A DNA stretch of 64,000 bases from Massilia kyonggiensis (GCF_024756235.1 NZ_JANUGY010000002.1:186001-250000); one strand, 5' to 3'; counted from the first letter of the stretch, positions 9,261 to 17,675 are shown. A program made the numbers and translations. The notes: generated from the sequence alone by a model not told the origin.

Positions 9261-9933
9261 GGAGATGCTCCGGCTGGACGAGCTGGCCGTCGAACACGCG
9301 CACGATGCGGCCGACCTGCGACGCCTCGCGCTCGTCGTGCGTGACCATCACGATGGTGGTGCCTTCCGCGTTCAGTTTCAGCAGGATGTCCATGATCTCG
9401 GCGCCCATCCGGCTGTCCAGGTTCCCCGTCGGTTCGTCGGCGAGCAGCACGTGCGGCTGGCCGACGATGGCGCGCGCGATCGCCACGCGCTGCTGCTGGC
9501 CGCCGGACAGCTGGTTCGGATAATGGTCCATGCGCGCGGACAGGCCCACGCGGTCCAGCGCCTCGCGCGCGAGCCGGCGCCGCTCGCCGCCGGACACGCT
9601 GCGGTAGAGCAGCGGCAGTTCCACGTTGTCGATCACGCGCAGGTCCGGAATCAGGTGGAAGCTCTGGAAGATGAAGCCGAACGTCTGGTTGCGCAGCCTG
9701 GCCAGCTGGCGGTCGGCGTAGCGCTTGATCGGGATGCCGTCCACCTCGATGCTGCCGTTGCTGGGCCGGTCGAGCAGGCCGACGAGGTTCAGCAGCGTGC
9801 TCTTGCCGCAGCCGCTGGGGCCCATCAGCGCGACGAATTCGCCCCGCTCGACGACGAGGTCGATGTCCTTCAGGGCCAGCGTTTCCACCTTGTCGGTGCG
9901 GTAGGTCTTGCTGACCTGGTTCAGTCTGATCAT
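9250..9933 (-). CDS. MacB/LolD-type ABC transporter ATP-binding protein
   Basis: This 227-residue single ATPase domain has Walker [10 protein letters not shown] (38-46), the Q-loop in [17 protein letters not shown], signature LSGGQQQR (about 142), Walker [13 protein letters not shown] (about 160) and the H-loop VTHDE. The N-terminus [17 protein letters not shown] and TGNLDS are hallmarks of the MacB/LolD subfamily. The chosen ATG at 9933 has a strong GAGAGGACACC ribosome site. It lies 19 bases downstream of the adaptor gene and overlaps the following permease gene. It energises the two FtsX-type permeases from the cytoplasmic face. Confidence 0.93.
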   Translation of the reverse strand: MIRLNQVSKTYRTDKVETLALKDIDLVVERGEFVALMGPSGCGKSTLLNLVGLLDRPSNGSIEVDGIPIKRYADRQLARLRNQTFGFIFQSFHLIPDLRVIDNVELPLLYRSVSGGERRRLAREALDRVGLSARMDHYPNQLSGGQQQRVAIARAIVGQPHVLLADEPTGNLDSRMGAEIMDILLKLNAEGTTIVMVTHDEREASQVGRIVRVFDGQLVQPEHLHAA

Positions 9934-9952
9934 GGTGTCCTCTCGTTTGAAT

Positions 9953-11254
9953 TCAGTTCGTGATGCGGACGCTCTCGCGGTGCTTGAAGTCGGCCGTGTC
10001 GGAGACGACGACGCGATCGCCCGCGCGGGCGCCGGCCACGACCTCGACGACCTTGCCGTCGCCGGCGCCCAGGTCGAGGGTCGTCCTGCGCGCCACGCCG
10101 TCGCGCACGACGAACGCCGGCTGCGGCCCGCGCCCGTTGAACGCCGCGCCGCTGTCGACCACGAGCACATTCGTGCGGCGCTCGGTGACGACATTGACGT
10201 CCACGCGCATCTTGTTACGCAGGTGCGGGTTCCGGGGCTGGGCCAGGTCGACGAGCAGCTTGATGGTGCCGTTCTGGATTTCGGGCAGGATCGTGTGGAC
10301 GGTGCCGGCCATGACCTCGCCGTTCTGCTCCACGCGCACGGCCTGGCCCGGGGCGAGCTGGCGCGCGTGGAAGTCGGACAGCGTCGCCTCCACGCGGTAG
10401 TTGTTCAATTCGGAGACGCGCGCGACGAGCTGGCCCGCCGCCACGCTGGCGCCTTCTTCTTCCAGCAGCCAGGTGAGCATGCCGCCGAACGGGGCGCGCA
10501 CGCGGGTGCGGTCCAATAACTGTTCCTGCTGCGCGATCTGCTTTTGCAGGATCGCCTTCTGCAGGTCCGCCGCGGCGATGTTGGTGGCCGTCGTGCGGTG
10601 CGTCGCGTCGAGCAGCGCGCGCTGCTGGCGCAGCTGGATCTCCGTGCGCTTGACGTTCAGTTGCGCCGTCAGCAGGTTTTCGCCCGACACGAGGCCGCTG
10701 CTGCGCAGCTTCTCGTTGCGCTCCAGCGTCGCGCGCGCGGCCTGCAGGTCGATTTCCAGCAGTTCGAGGCTGCTTACGATCTGCGTGCGCTTCTGCTCCA
10801 GTTCCTGCTTGAGGGTTGCGATGCGGTTGTCCTGCTGTGCCAGCTGTTCCTTCAACGCTTCCAGCGCGAGGCGGATGTCGCGGTCGTCCAGTTCCAGCAG
10901 CAGGTCGCCCGCTGCTACCCGCTGTCCGGGCTTGGCCAGGACCTTCGCGACGCGGCTCGCGCCGGGACTCGCCACCACTTCCTCGTGCACGGGGATGACG
11001 ACGCCCGCCGCGCCCACCGTGTTGTCCACGTTCCCGGGCCGGACGGCCGCGATGACGACGTCGGCGGCGGACACGCTCGGGCGCAGCGCGCGGTTCAGGC
11101 CCCACGCGGCCGCGCACAGGGACCCGAGAACGAGGACCGTGGCGGCGAGGCGCACGCGGGTGCGGCGGCGGAGGATGTCGAGCGGGATGGCCTGGTCCAT
11201 GGTCGGTGACGTTGCGTAGCGATGCTGCCTGTATTGCAAGCCGCGTGCCAGCAT
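9953..11254 (-). CDS. Periplasmic adaptor (membrane-fusion protein, HlyD/RND-MFP family)
   Basis: This is the first gene of the operon. After a short basic N-terminus there is one membrane anchor (VRLAATVLVLGSLCAAAW) and a biotinyl-lipoyl half (ASPGASRVAKVLAKPGQRVAAGDLLLELD). A long coiled-coil hairpin (roughly residues 120-230, rich in Gln, Glu and Leu) follows. The second lipoyl half (RVRAPFGGMLTW) and a beta-barrel domain complete it. It would link the inner-membrane ABC permeases to an outer-membrane channel, for which no gene lies in the operon. I set the start at ATG 11254 (433 residues) because AGAGGG sits five bases upstream. ATG 11200 (415 residues) is the conventional alternative with no visible ribosome site. 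Confidence 0.9.
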   Translation of the reverse strand: MLARGLQYRQHRYATSPTMDQAIPLDILRRRTRVRLAATVLVLGSLCAAAWGLNRALRPSVSAADVVIAAVRPGNVDNTVGAAGVVIPVHEEVVASPGASRVAKVLAKPGQRVAAGDLLLELDDRDIRLALEALKEQLAQQDNRIATLKQELEQKRTQIVSSLELLEIDLQAARATLERNEKLRSSGLVSGENLLTAQLNVKRTEIQLRQQRALLDATHRTTATNIAAADLQKAILQKQIAQQEQLLDRTRVRAPFGGMLTWLLEEEGASVAAGQLVARVSELNNYRVEATLSDFHARQLAPGQAVRVEQNGEVMAGTVHTILPEIQNGTIKLLVDLAQPRNPHLRNKMRVDVNVVTERRTNVLVVDSGAAFNGRGPQPAFVVRDGVARRTTLDLGAGDGKVVEVVAGARAGDRVVVSDTADFKHRESVRITN

Positions 11255-11301
11255 GGTTTCCCTCTGGAGGCACGCCGGCGCATTGCCCGGTGCCGGGCAG
11301 C

Positions 11302-11321
11302 GGTGTCCGGAAACGGACACC
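11302..11321. promoter_or_regulatory. Palindrome TGTCCG-GAAA-CGGACA core, candidate enhancer site of the NtrC-type regulator
   Basis: GGTGTCCG (11302-11309) and CGGACACC (11314-11321) are a perfect 8-bp inverted repeat around GAAA. It lies about 50 bases upstream of the adaptor start and 67 bases upstream of the divergent PnuC-family gene. On the minus strand, GG-N10-GC (GGCAATGCGCCGGC, within 11270-11290) and a GGCAC element with 11-base spacing occur between the palindrome and the gene. Both are imperfect sigma54 promoters, and chance matches are common in GC-rich DNA. The role as a binding site is inferred from position and from the operon's own NtrC-type regulator. Confidence 0.5.
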
Positions 11322-11387
11322 CGCCGTCGGGTTGCATAAACCCGCGCCACCTTCCATAATCGCCGACTCACCTGTCACTGTCCGCCC

Positions 11388-12005
11388 ATGAACGATACCC
11401 TGGTCCTGCTGGGCTTTTCCACCACGCCGCTCGAACTGCTCGGCTTCGTGCTGTCCGTCGCGACGGTCGTCCTGACCATCCTGCGCAATCACTGGGGCTG
11501 GTTCTTCGCCATCGTGTCGTCGGCCACGTACGGCGTCGTGTTCTTCGACGCCCGCCTGTACGGCGACGCCGGCCTGCAGGGCGTGTTCATCGCCGCGTCG
11601 GTCTGGGGCTGGTGGCAGTGGCTGCGCGGGGCGGAAGGCAAGCCGTTGCCCGTAACGCGCCTGGCGCCGGCAGGCTGGGCATGGTCGCTGGCCGGCTGGG
11701 CGCTCGGCTTCTTCGCGCTGTCCGCATTCCTGAAGGCGTACACGGACACGGACGTGCCGCACATGGACGGCTTCCTCACCGCGGGCAGCCTGGTGGGCCA
11801 GCTGCTTACCGCGAAAAAGAAGATCGAGAACTGGCACACGTGGATCGTCGTCGACATCCTGTACGTGGGCCTGTACATCTATAAAGGCCTGCACCTGACG
11901 GCGATCCTGTACGCCGTGTTCGTCGTGCTGGCCGTGCTGGGCCTGCGCGCGTGGACCCACGCCGCGCAGGACGCGGACATGCCGGTGGCCGAGGGCGCAC
12001 GATGA
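11388..12005 (+). CDS. PnuC-family vitamin transporter, probably PnuT (thiamine)
   Basis: The 205 residues form seven or so membrane helices. PnuC family marks are LELLGFVLSVATVVLTI near the start, WGWFFAIVSSATYGVVFF and the WGWWQWLRG motif at about residue 67. WHTWIVVDILYVGLYIYKGL occurs in the C-terminal part, a segment lining the substrate site. Members import nicotinamide riboside, riboflavin or thiamine by facilitated diffusion, trapped by a kinase. The following gene is a NadR-like kinase that overlaps by four bases, which alone would suggest nicotinamide riboside. The convergent receptor gene behind a TPP riboswitch suggests thiamine instead. I favour thiamine modestly. Confidence 0.85.
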   Translation: MNDTLVLLGFSTTPLELLGFVLSVATVVLTILRNHWGWFFAIVSSATYGVVFFDARLYGDAGLQGVFIAASVWGWWQWLRGAEGKPLPVTRLAPAGWAWSLAGWALGFFALSAFLKAYTDTDVPHMDGFLTAGSLVGQLLTAKKKIENWHTWIVVDILYVGLYIYKGLHLTAILYAVFVVLAVLGLRAWTHAAQDADMPVAEGAR

Positions 12006-12529
12006 CCGTCGAGAGGATCGCGCTGCTGGGCGCGGAATCGACGGGCAAGTCGACCTTGGCGCAGGCGCTGGCGGCGCGCTACGGCACGCTGTGGGTACCG
12101 GAATACCTGCGCGAATTCGTCGAGGTGAATGCGCGCGTGCCGCACGAGGACGACCAGCCCGGCATCGCGCGCACGCAGCGCGCGCGCGAGGAGGCGCTCG
12201 TGTGCGATCCGCGCGTGCGTGACTTCCTGTTCGTCGACACGACGCCGCTGATGACGGCCGTGTACAGCCGCATCTACTGGGGCCGGGTGCCGGCCGACCT
12301 GCTCGCGCTGGAAGCGGAACACGACTACGCGTTCACGCTCGTTGCGGCGCCCGATCTGCCATGGGTGCCGGACGGGTTGCAGCGCGAGTCGGAAGAGGTG
12401 AGGCAGCGCGTGCATGCGCAGCTCGTGGACGTGCTGGATGCGCGGCGGATTCCGTTCACGCTGCTGACGGGGGAGCTGGACGCGCGGTTGCGGCAGGTGG
12501 AAGCCCTGATCGGTCCACCTGCCGGCTAG
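12002..12529 (+). CDS. NadR-like P-loop kinase (nicotinamide riboside or related vitamin kinase)
   Basis: The start overlaps the transporter stop (ATGA). The 175 residues form an AAA_28/NadR-type nucleoside kinase fold: Walker A GAESTGKST (about 9-17), VPEYLREFVE after it (the NadR kinase YxREY-like segment) and FVDTTPLMTAVYS as the Walker B region. DLPWVPDGLQRE, a typical NadR lid sequence, comes later. The adenylyltransferase and HTH domains of full NadR are absent. In standalone form this domain phosphorylates the vitamin that the PnuC partner admits, which traps it in the cytoplasm. Whether the vitamin here is nicotinamide riboside or a thiamine compound is not decided by sequence. Confidence 0.82.
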   Translation: MTVERIALLGAESTGKSTLAQALAARYGTLWVPEYLREFVEVNARVPHEDDQPGIARTQRAREEALVCDPRVRDFLFVDTTPLMTAVYSRIYWGRVPADLLALEAEHDYAFTLVAAPDLPWVPDGLQRESEEVRQRVHAQLVDVLDARRIPFTLLTGELDARLRQVEALIGPPAG

Positions 12530-12541
12530 TTCAGCTCAGGC

Positions 12542-14641
12542 TCAGAAGTCGAACTGCGCCGACGCCCGGAACGTACGCGGCGCTCCCGGCAGCAGATAGC
12601 CGCCCAGCGCCGGCGTCACGTCGCGCCAGTAGAACTTGTCGAACAGGTTCTCCGCGCGTGCACGCAGCGTGACGTTGGTCGTGCCCCATTTCAGGCCGTA
12701 CGACGCGCCCACGCCGAACACGTGATAGTCCGGCACGAACACGGTGTTCTCGACGTCGAACGCCTTCTTGCCGGAGTACTGCCACGTGCCGTCCAGCTTC
12801 AGGCCCGGGATCGCCGCGACGGCGTACTGCACCCATGCCGTCGACTTGAACGCGGGGACGTCCGTCACGCGCTTGCCGTCGATGCTGGCCTGGCCCGTGC
12901 CTTCCTGGCGCGTGTTCAGTGCCATCAGCGACACGCTCCAGTCCAGCGCCGGCGTCGCCTTGCCCTGCGCGGTCAGCTCGATGCCGCGGTGCGTCTCTTT
13001 GCCGTTGCGGACGAACGTGTTGTGCGCGTCCGTGTACTCCAGGCCCTGGCGGATCTGGAACAGCGCGGCGGACAGGTTGATGCCGTTGTCCAGCGCGGCC
13101 TTGGCGCCGATCTCGACCTGGTGCGAACGCTGCGGCGCCAGCACCTGGTTCTCGTTCGTCGTCTGCATCGGCGCGATGCCGCCGTGCTGCAGGCCTTGGC
13201 TGACGGCGCCGTACACGTTCCAGTCGCGCGCGGGGCTGAACACGAGGGCCACGCTCGGCAGCACGAACGAATTGTCGCTGTGCCCGTCGCTGCGCTTGAT
13301 CTGTACGTGGCGCAGGCCAGCGTGCACGGTCCACTGGTTCGTCAGGCTCACGATGTCCTGCGCGAACACGGCGCGTTCCTCGTCGCTGCGGCGTTCGGAC
13401 ACGGGACCCGTTACGCGGTCGGCCGGCACGGGCGGCGTCACGCGTGGGTTCCAGATATTGCTGTAGCCGACGTAGTCGTAGACATAGTCGCCGAAGCTGT
13501 CGTGACGCTCGGAATACGACGCGCCGACGGTGAGCGCGTGGCGCAGCGCGCCGGTCGCGAACTTGCCCTGCACCTGCGCCTGTACGCCCCACGGCGACTT
13601 GCGCTCGCCCGTGCTCTGGTAATCGTAGACGTCGTAGTCGCCGTTGGCGCAGTAGCCCGGGTAGTAGCCTTCACCTTCGTTGCTGCAGCCGTAGGGGAAC
13701 GCGGTGAAGTCGTCGCGCTTGAACCAGTGCTTGTTGCCGGAGACCGTCGCGAGCCAGTCCGGTGCGAGCTTGTATTCGAAGCGCAGGCCCACGTTGCTGT
13801 CCTTCGTCGTGACGGGGCGCGTCCACGGCTGGTCGTTCAGCAGCATCTTGGCCGACACGCCCGTCGGCAGGGTCGTACCCTGGATCAGCTGGAAGCCGGG
13901 CGCCGTGATCTGGGCCTTGCGCTGATAGTCCATGTCCAGCTGCAGCAGCGCGTCCGGCGTGATCTGCCAGTCGAAGGCGGCGGACACGAACTGCCGGTCG
14001 CCGTTCGCGCCGCGCACGTACGGATGCAGGTCGGCGGCGGCCGCGTTGATGCGGTAGCCGAAGCGGCGGTCCTCGAAGCGGCCGCCGAGATCGACGGTGC
14101 CGTACAGGGTGCCGCGTTCGGACACTTCCACGGTCGCCGAGCGCAGCGGCGTGTTCGTCGGGCGCTTGGTCACGTAGTTGACGATGCCGCCCGGCGTGGC
14201 GATGCCGGCCGTGAGGCCCGCGAGGCCTTTCAGCACTTCGATGCGTTCCTTGTTTTCCAGCGGGATCTGCGTGTCGCCAGGGATCGCGAAGCCGTCCTTG
14301 CGGTAGCTGTAGTTGTTGTCGAGGGCGAAGCCGCGGATCGAGAACTGCTCGGCATAGCCGACGGCGTTGTAGGCGTCGGCGACGGAGGCGTCGAAGCGCA
14401 TCGCCTCGGTGGTCGAACGGATCGACAGGTCCTGCATCTGCGTGCGGCCGATGGCGGTGATGGAGGCCGGGGTGTCGAACAGCGACGCCTCGCCGAAGCC
14501 GCCGACGCTGGCGCGGTCGACGGCGATGAAGCGGTTGCCCGTCACGACGACTTCGGCGACGGGGTGGGTGGTGTCCTGTGCATGGGCGTACGCTTGCATC
14601 AGCGCGCAGGCCAGGATCGAGTACTTCAGTTGACGGTTCAT
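12542..14641 (-). CDS. TonB-dependent outer-membrane receptor under TPP riboswitch control (thiamine receptor candidate)
   Basis: It encodes 699 residues with a signal peptide cut after AYAHA (about residue 21). A plug domain follows, with VAEVVVTGNRF (TonB box region), FDTPASITAIG and ERIEVLKGLAGLTAGIATPGGIVNYVTKRP. A 22-strand barrel ends in the aromatic residue FDF. By sequence it falls with siderophore-type receptors, but the leader carries a TPP riboswitch, so the likely cargo is thiamine or a thiamine precursor. It is convergent with the PnuC-family gene and its kinase, giving outer-membrane, inner-membrane and trapping steps side by side. No dedicated TonB/ExbBD genes are in the window. 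Confidence 0.9.
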   Translation of the reverse strand: MNRQLKYSILACALMQAYAHAQDTTHPVAEVVVTGNRFIAVDRASVGGFGEASLFDTPASITAIGRTQMQDLSIRSTTEAMRFDASVADAYNAVGYAEQFSIRGFALDNNYSYRKDGFAIPGDTQIPLENKERIEVLKGLAGLTAGIATPGGIVNYVTKRPTNTPLRSATVEVSERGTLYGTVDLGGRFEDRRFGYRINAAAADLHPYVRGANGDRQFVSAAFDWQITPDALLQLDMDYQRKAQITAPGFQLIQGTTLPTGVSAKMLLNDQPWTRPVTTKDSNVGLRFEYKLAPDWLATVSGNKHWFKRDDFTAFPYGCSNEGEGYYPGYCANGDYDVYDYQSTGERKSPWGVQAQVQGKFATGALRHALTVGASYSERHDSFGDYVYDYVGYSNIWNPRVTPPVPADRVTGPVSERRSDEERAVFAQDIVSLTNQWTVHAGLRHVQIKRSDGHSDNSFVLPSVALVFSPARDWNVYGAVSQGLQHGGIAPMQTTNENQVLAPQRSHQVEIGAKAALDNGINLSAALFQIRQGLEYTDAHNTFVRNGKETHRGIELTAQGKATPALDWSVSLMALNTRQEGTGQASIDGKRVTDVPAFKSTAWVQYAVAAIPGLKLDGTWQYSGKKAFDVENTVFVPDYHVFGVGASYGLKWGTTNVTLRARAENLFDKFYWRDVTPALGGYLLPGAPRTFRASAQFDF

Positions 14642-14742
14642 GGTTTGCTCGTTTTCGCGCGCCGCGGGGCACGCTGCTTTTTCTTAAAAGCCGGAGCCAA
14701 CGGGGAGAAGGGCAAACAAGGATGGGAACTGCGTTGCGCTTT

Positions 14743-14821
14743 CCTTCGCTGGCATTATCCAGATCAGGTACGAAGGGTATCTCTCACCCGGGAAGCGAAC
14801 TCCCAGGACCCCTAGCGAAGG
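14743..14821 (-). promoter_or_regulatory. TPP riboswitch (THI element)
   Basis: Read on the minus strand, the leader begins with P1 (CCTTCGCT, 14821-14814), which pairs with AGCGAAGG (14750-14743). Between them are the conserved GGGTGAGAGATACCC segment and ACCTGATCTGGATAATGCC (14769-14751). These are the pyrimidine- and pyrophosphate-sensing halves of the thiamine pyrophosphate aptamer. It sits about 100 bases ahead of the TonB-dependent receptor start. No U-rich terminator is visible before the gene, so control may be at translation or through Rho. TPP binding should lower receptor production. Confidence 0.93.
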
Positions 14822-14825
14822 CGCG

Positions 14826-14834
14826 AGTGTAGCA
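14826..14834 (-). promoter_or_regulatory. Extended -10 element (TGCTACACT) for the TPP riboswitch transcript
   Basis: On the minus strand TGC-TACACT occupies 14834-14826. Transcription would start close to 14819-14821, directly at the first stem of the riboswitch. No good -35 hexamer lies 17 bases upstream, which fits an extended -10 promoter. Confidence 0.45.
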
Positions 14835-14896
14835 CAGACGCGCCCCATCGTGGTGCGTCTGACAATAGACATGTTGTAAAGCGTATGGTTCCCGCA

Positions 14897-14924
14897 CGAG
14901 GCCGGCGTGACGTCGCCGGCCTCG
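14897..14924. terminator. Stable 11-bp hairpin between the convergent-facing receptor leader and the VirK-like gene end
   Basis: CGAGGCCGGCG (14897-14907) pairs with CGCCGGCCTCG (14914-14924) around a six-base loop, ten bases after the stop of the minus-strand VirK-like gene. There is no U tract on either strand, so it would act as a Rho-assisted or RNA-stabilising 3' hairpin rather than a classical intrinsic terminator. Confidence 0.45.
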
Positions 14925-14934
14925 CTCATGCGGA

Positions 14935-15891
14935 TCAGGCCGGCTCGGGCACCGCCGCCGGATGCGCCACGTGCGCACGCGCATGCAGCAGATGGCGCTG
15001 GATGACGGCGCGCGACGTGTCGCCGATCAGGCGCCAGTGCTCGCGCCGCAGCGCCGCGCGCTTGCGGTGCTTGGACGGCATTTCGGAGAGCGGCTTCACG
15101 TAGAAGGGCAGGGGGATCAGATAGCCGTCGCGGCCCGGCATTTCCTCGCCGCCGAGGATCTTCCAGAAACCGTCATACGCGTTGGCGAAATGTTTTTCCG
15201 GATCGGGATCGTAGGCGATGTGCGCTTCGCTGCGGATCGCGACGACCTTGTCCATGCCGAGCGCGAGCGCGATGCCCTGCATAGCCGCGAAGCAGAAGAA
15301 GCTGGGCGAGTTGTTCGGGAAGACGCGCTCGAACGCTTCGAACGCGGCGCCGGAGTCGATCCAGCGGCCCTGGTTGCGCGCGATGAACGGGACGACGGGC
15401 ATGTCGACACCAACCATGTCGCCTTCGAGCCAGCTGAAGGACAGGCGGTGCAGGCATTTGCCGTCCGCGATGAGGGCGAGGGTGAGGTCGCCTTCGGCAT
15501 TGCTGCGCGAGGCCATCTCGAGCTGGATCATGAAGGTGCTGCCCTCGGCCTCGTGCTGCCACAGCGGCAGGCTGCGCTGGCCGTAGACGGCGTCCAGGTA
15601 GCCGTCGTTGAACGTCGTTTCCTCGAACCGGTAGTGGCTCAGCACGGCCTGCACGCGCTGGCGCGGGCTCAGGCCCTTGATGAGGTAGTCGCGGTGGCTG
15701 AGGTGGTGGAACAGGTCGTCGCCGGCGTCTTTCGCGACGTGGTTGCGGTAGACGCCGAGCTGGCACAGCGCGCGGTGGTCGCGGTAATAGGCCAGCACGC
15801 GCAGGCTGCGTGCGATGCACAGCACCCACGACGACAGGCTGTACTGGCGGCGCCGGGCCATCCAGTGTTTGGTCAGGTGAGCGAAAATCAT
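14935..15891 (-). CDS. VirK/YbjX-family protein (DUF535)
   Basis: The 318 residues match the DUF535 family: RQRVQAVLSHYRFEETTF near residue 85, LTLALIADGKCLHRLSFSWL around 145 and FFCFAAMQGIALALGMD around 205. DGFWKILGGEE and PLPFYVKPLSEMPSKHRKRAALRRE follow at the C-terminal end. VirK in Shigella affects surface localisation of IcsA, and YbjX-type proteins are linked to cationic peptide resistance. The biochemical activity is unknown. The gene stands alone. Its promoter region (15892-15970) holds a CTGAACG/CGTTCAG palindrome. There is no signal peptide, so it is probably cytoplasmic. Confidence 0.85.
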   Translation of the reverse strand: MIFAHLTKHWMARRRQYSLSSWVLCIARSLRVLAYYRDHRALCQLGVYRNHVAKDAGDDLFHHLSHRDYLIKGLSPRQRVQAVLSHYRFEETTFNDGYLDAVYGQRSLPLWQHEAEGSTFMIQLEMASRSNAEGDLTLALIADGKCLHRLSFSWLEGDMVGVDMPVVPFIARNQGRWIDSGAAFEAFERVFPNNSPSFFCFAAMQGIALALGMDKVVAIRSEAHIAYDPDPEKHFANAYDGFWKILGGEEMPGRDGYLIPLPFYVKPLSEMPSKHRKRAALRREHWRLIGDTSRAVIQRHLLHARAHVAHPAAVPEPA

Positions 15892-15938
15892 GATGCGCTC
15901 CGGGCAATCGTTATCGGTGGATTCGTCTTCGTACGTTG

Positions 15939-15961
15939 CTGAACGGCAGTGAATCGTTCAG
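15939..15961. promoter_or_regulatory. 7-bp inverted repeat CTGAACG-N9-CGTTCAG upstream of the VirK-like gene
   Basis: Perfect arms at 15939-15945 and 15955-15961 lie 48-70 bases upstream of the VirK-like start in an otherwise AT-richer stretch (15892-16143). The 16-base centre-to-centre geometry fits a dimeric regulator site or a leader hairpin. The rest of this 252-base gap shows nothing more than AT-rich promoter-like sequence. Confidence 0.35.
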
Positions 15962-16143
15962 AAGATCAAGATCGTAACCACCAACACCCCATCCCTCTAT
16001 TATGATTTTCCGTTTTCATGTCTCTCATTTTTGTTGATTTTTTGTCAGGCAAGCGCCAGACGCAAGACTAGCACGATTGCCGCGCCGAACATCAAAATCC
16101 TGCTCGATAATTGAGTCAGACCGAACAAGTTGAGGAGCGTGGC

Positions 16144-16851
16144 ATGGGGTATGAACTTTTTTATTGGCCGAGCATCCAGGGCCGCGGTGAATTCGTGCGC
16201 CTGGCGCTGGAAGAAGCAGGGGTGCAATACGTGGACGTGGCGCGCGAGCCGGGCGGCATGGCGCGCATGATCGCGGCGATGGACGGCGCCGACCACCCGT
16301 CGTTCGCGCCGCCGTTCCTGAAGGCGGGCGATGTGACGGTGGGCCAGACCGCCAACATCCTGATGTTCCTGGGCGAGCGCCATGGCCTGGCGCCGCAGGA
16401 TGTGCAAGGTAAATATTGGGTGAACCAGATCCAGTTGACGATTGCTGACCTGGTCGCCGAGACGCACGACACGCACCACCCGATCGCGACGTCGCTGTAT
16501 TTCGAGGACCAGCGCCCGGAAGCGAAGCGCCGGTCGGCCGATTTCATCGACACGCGCATCCCGAAATTCTTCGACTGGTTCGAGAACATCCTGGCCCGGC
16601 CCGAGCCGAAGGACTACCTGCTGGGCGACACGGTCACGTATGCGGACCTGTCGCTGTTCCAGCTCGTCGCGGGCCTGCGCTACGCCTTCCCGAAGGCGCT
16701 GGCCCGCATCGATGCGGGCTATCCGCTGCTGGCGGCGCTGCACGACCGGGTGGCCGCGCGGCCGCGCATCGCGGCCTATCTGAAGTCGGCGCGGCGGATT
16801 TCCTTCAACGAGGAAGGGATCTTCCGTCACTACAAGGAGCTGGACAAGTAG
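16144..16851 (+). CDS. Glutathione S-transferase
   Basis: ATG 16144 follows TGAGGAGCG with good spacing and gives 235 residues. The N-terminal thioredoxin-like domain opens YELFYWPSIQGRGEFVRLALEE, with the Tyr/Ser and GRGE residues typical of sigma/mu-like GSTs. It continues to PPFLKAGDVTVGQTANILMFLGER, the cis-Pro and glutathione gamma-Glu site. An all-helical C-terminal domain with YADLSLFQLVAGL (the N-capping box) follows. It conjugates or reduces electrophiles in the cytosol. It is convergent with the aldo/keto reductase gene with only one base between them. Confidence 0.9.
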   Translation: MGYELFYWPSIQGRGEFVRLALEEAGVQYVDVAREPGGMARMIAAMDGADHPSFAPPFLKAGDVTVGQTANILMFLGERHGLAPQDVQGKYWVNQIQLTIADLVAETHDTHHPIATSLYFEDQRPEAKRRSADFIDTRIPKFFDWFENILARPEPKDYLLGDTVTYADLSLFQLVAGLRYAFPKALARIDAGYPLLAALHDRVAARPRIAAYLKSARRISFNEEGIFRHYKELDK

Positions 16852-16852
16852 C

Positions 16853-17659
16853 CTAGTCCCACGCGGGCGCGAAGTCCGGGCTGACGAGGCGCTCGCCCCG
16901 GTCCAGCGCGTCGATGTCGGCGATGTCCTGGCGCGACAGGATCAGGTCGCGCGCCCGCAGGTTGGATTCCAGGTTCGCGCGCCGCGTCGACGACGGGATC
17001 ACGGCATAGCCCTTCGCCATCGCCCACGCCAGCGCCACCTGGGCCGGCGTCGCGCCGTGCGCCTGCGCGATGCGGCCGATGGCGGCATCGTCCATGACCT
17101 TGCCGTAGGCGAGCGGCATGTACGCGGTCAGGTGGATGCCGGCATCGACCATGAATGCATCCAGCGCGCGGTTCTGCAGGAACGGATGCAGCTCGACCTG
17201 GTTCGTCGCGATGTTGTCCGCGCCCGCGGCGGCGATGGCTTCGCGCAGCAGCGCAATCGGGAAGTTCGACACGCCGATGGCGCGCGTCAGGCCCGCCTCG
17301 CGCGCGGCCAGCAGCGCTTCCATCGATTCCGCCACGGAGACCGCGGCGCCGGGCGACGGCCAGTGGATCAGCGTGAGGTCGACGTAGTCCGTGCGCAGTT
17401 TGGCCAGGCTTTCTTCCAGGCTGGCGCGCAGGCGGCTCGCGGCCAGGTTCTCCGTCCAGATCTTGGTGGTGACGAAGACGTCGGCGCGGGCCACGCCGGA
17501 GGCCTCGAGCGCCTGGCCGACCTCGGCCTCGTTGCCGTAGATCTGCGCCGTGTCGATGTGGCGGTAGCCCAGTTCCAGGCCGGTGGCGACGGAATCGATG
17601 GCCTGCCGTTCCTTCAGGCGGAACGTGCCGAGGCCCAGTTGCGGGATATTGGTATGCAT
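16853..17659 (-). CDS. dkgB: Aldo/keto reductase, 2,5-diketo-D-gluconate reductase B-like
   Basis: The 268 residues form an AKR TIM barrel. The catalytic tetrad is visible as D36 and Y41 ([14 protein letters not shown]), K66 (VTTKIW) and H99 (LIHWP). NADPH contacts appear in [17 protein letters not shown] near the C-terminus. Closest in feel to DkgB (AKR5), which reduces 2,5-diketogluconate, methylglyoxal and beta-keto esters. The start has GGAGAAACC just upstream. It is the second gene after the MFS pump with a 16-base gap, so both are likely transcribed together and controlled by the divergent LysR regulator. Confidence 0.88.
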   Translation of the reverse strand: MHTNIPQLGLGTFRLKERQAIDSVATGLELGYRHIDTAQIYGNEAEVGQALEASGVARADVFVTTKIWTENLAASRLRASLEESLAKLRTDYVDLTLIHWPSPGAAVSVAESMEALLAAREAGLTRAIGVSNFPIALLREAIAAAGADNIATNQVELHPFLQNRALDAFMVDAGIHLTAYMPLAYGKVMDDAAIGRIAQAHGATPAQVALAWAMAKGYAVIPSSTRRANLESNLRARDLILSRQDIADIDALDRGERLVSPDFAPAWD

Positions 17660-17675
17660 GGTTTCTCCTTTCGAT

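Noticed and set aside
11951..12001. Upstream extension of the NadR-like kinase
   Set aside because: The ATGA overlap at 12002 with the transporter stop and the Walker A spacing of NadR kinases fit the shorter form.
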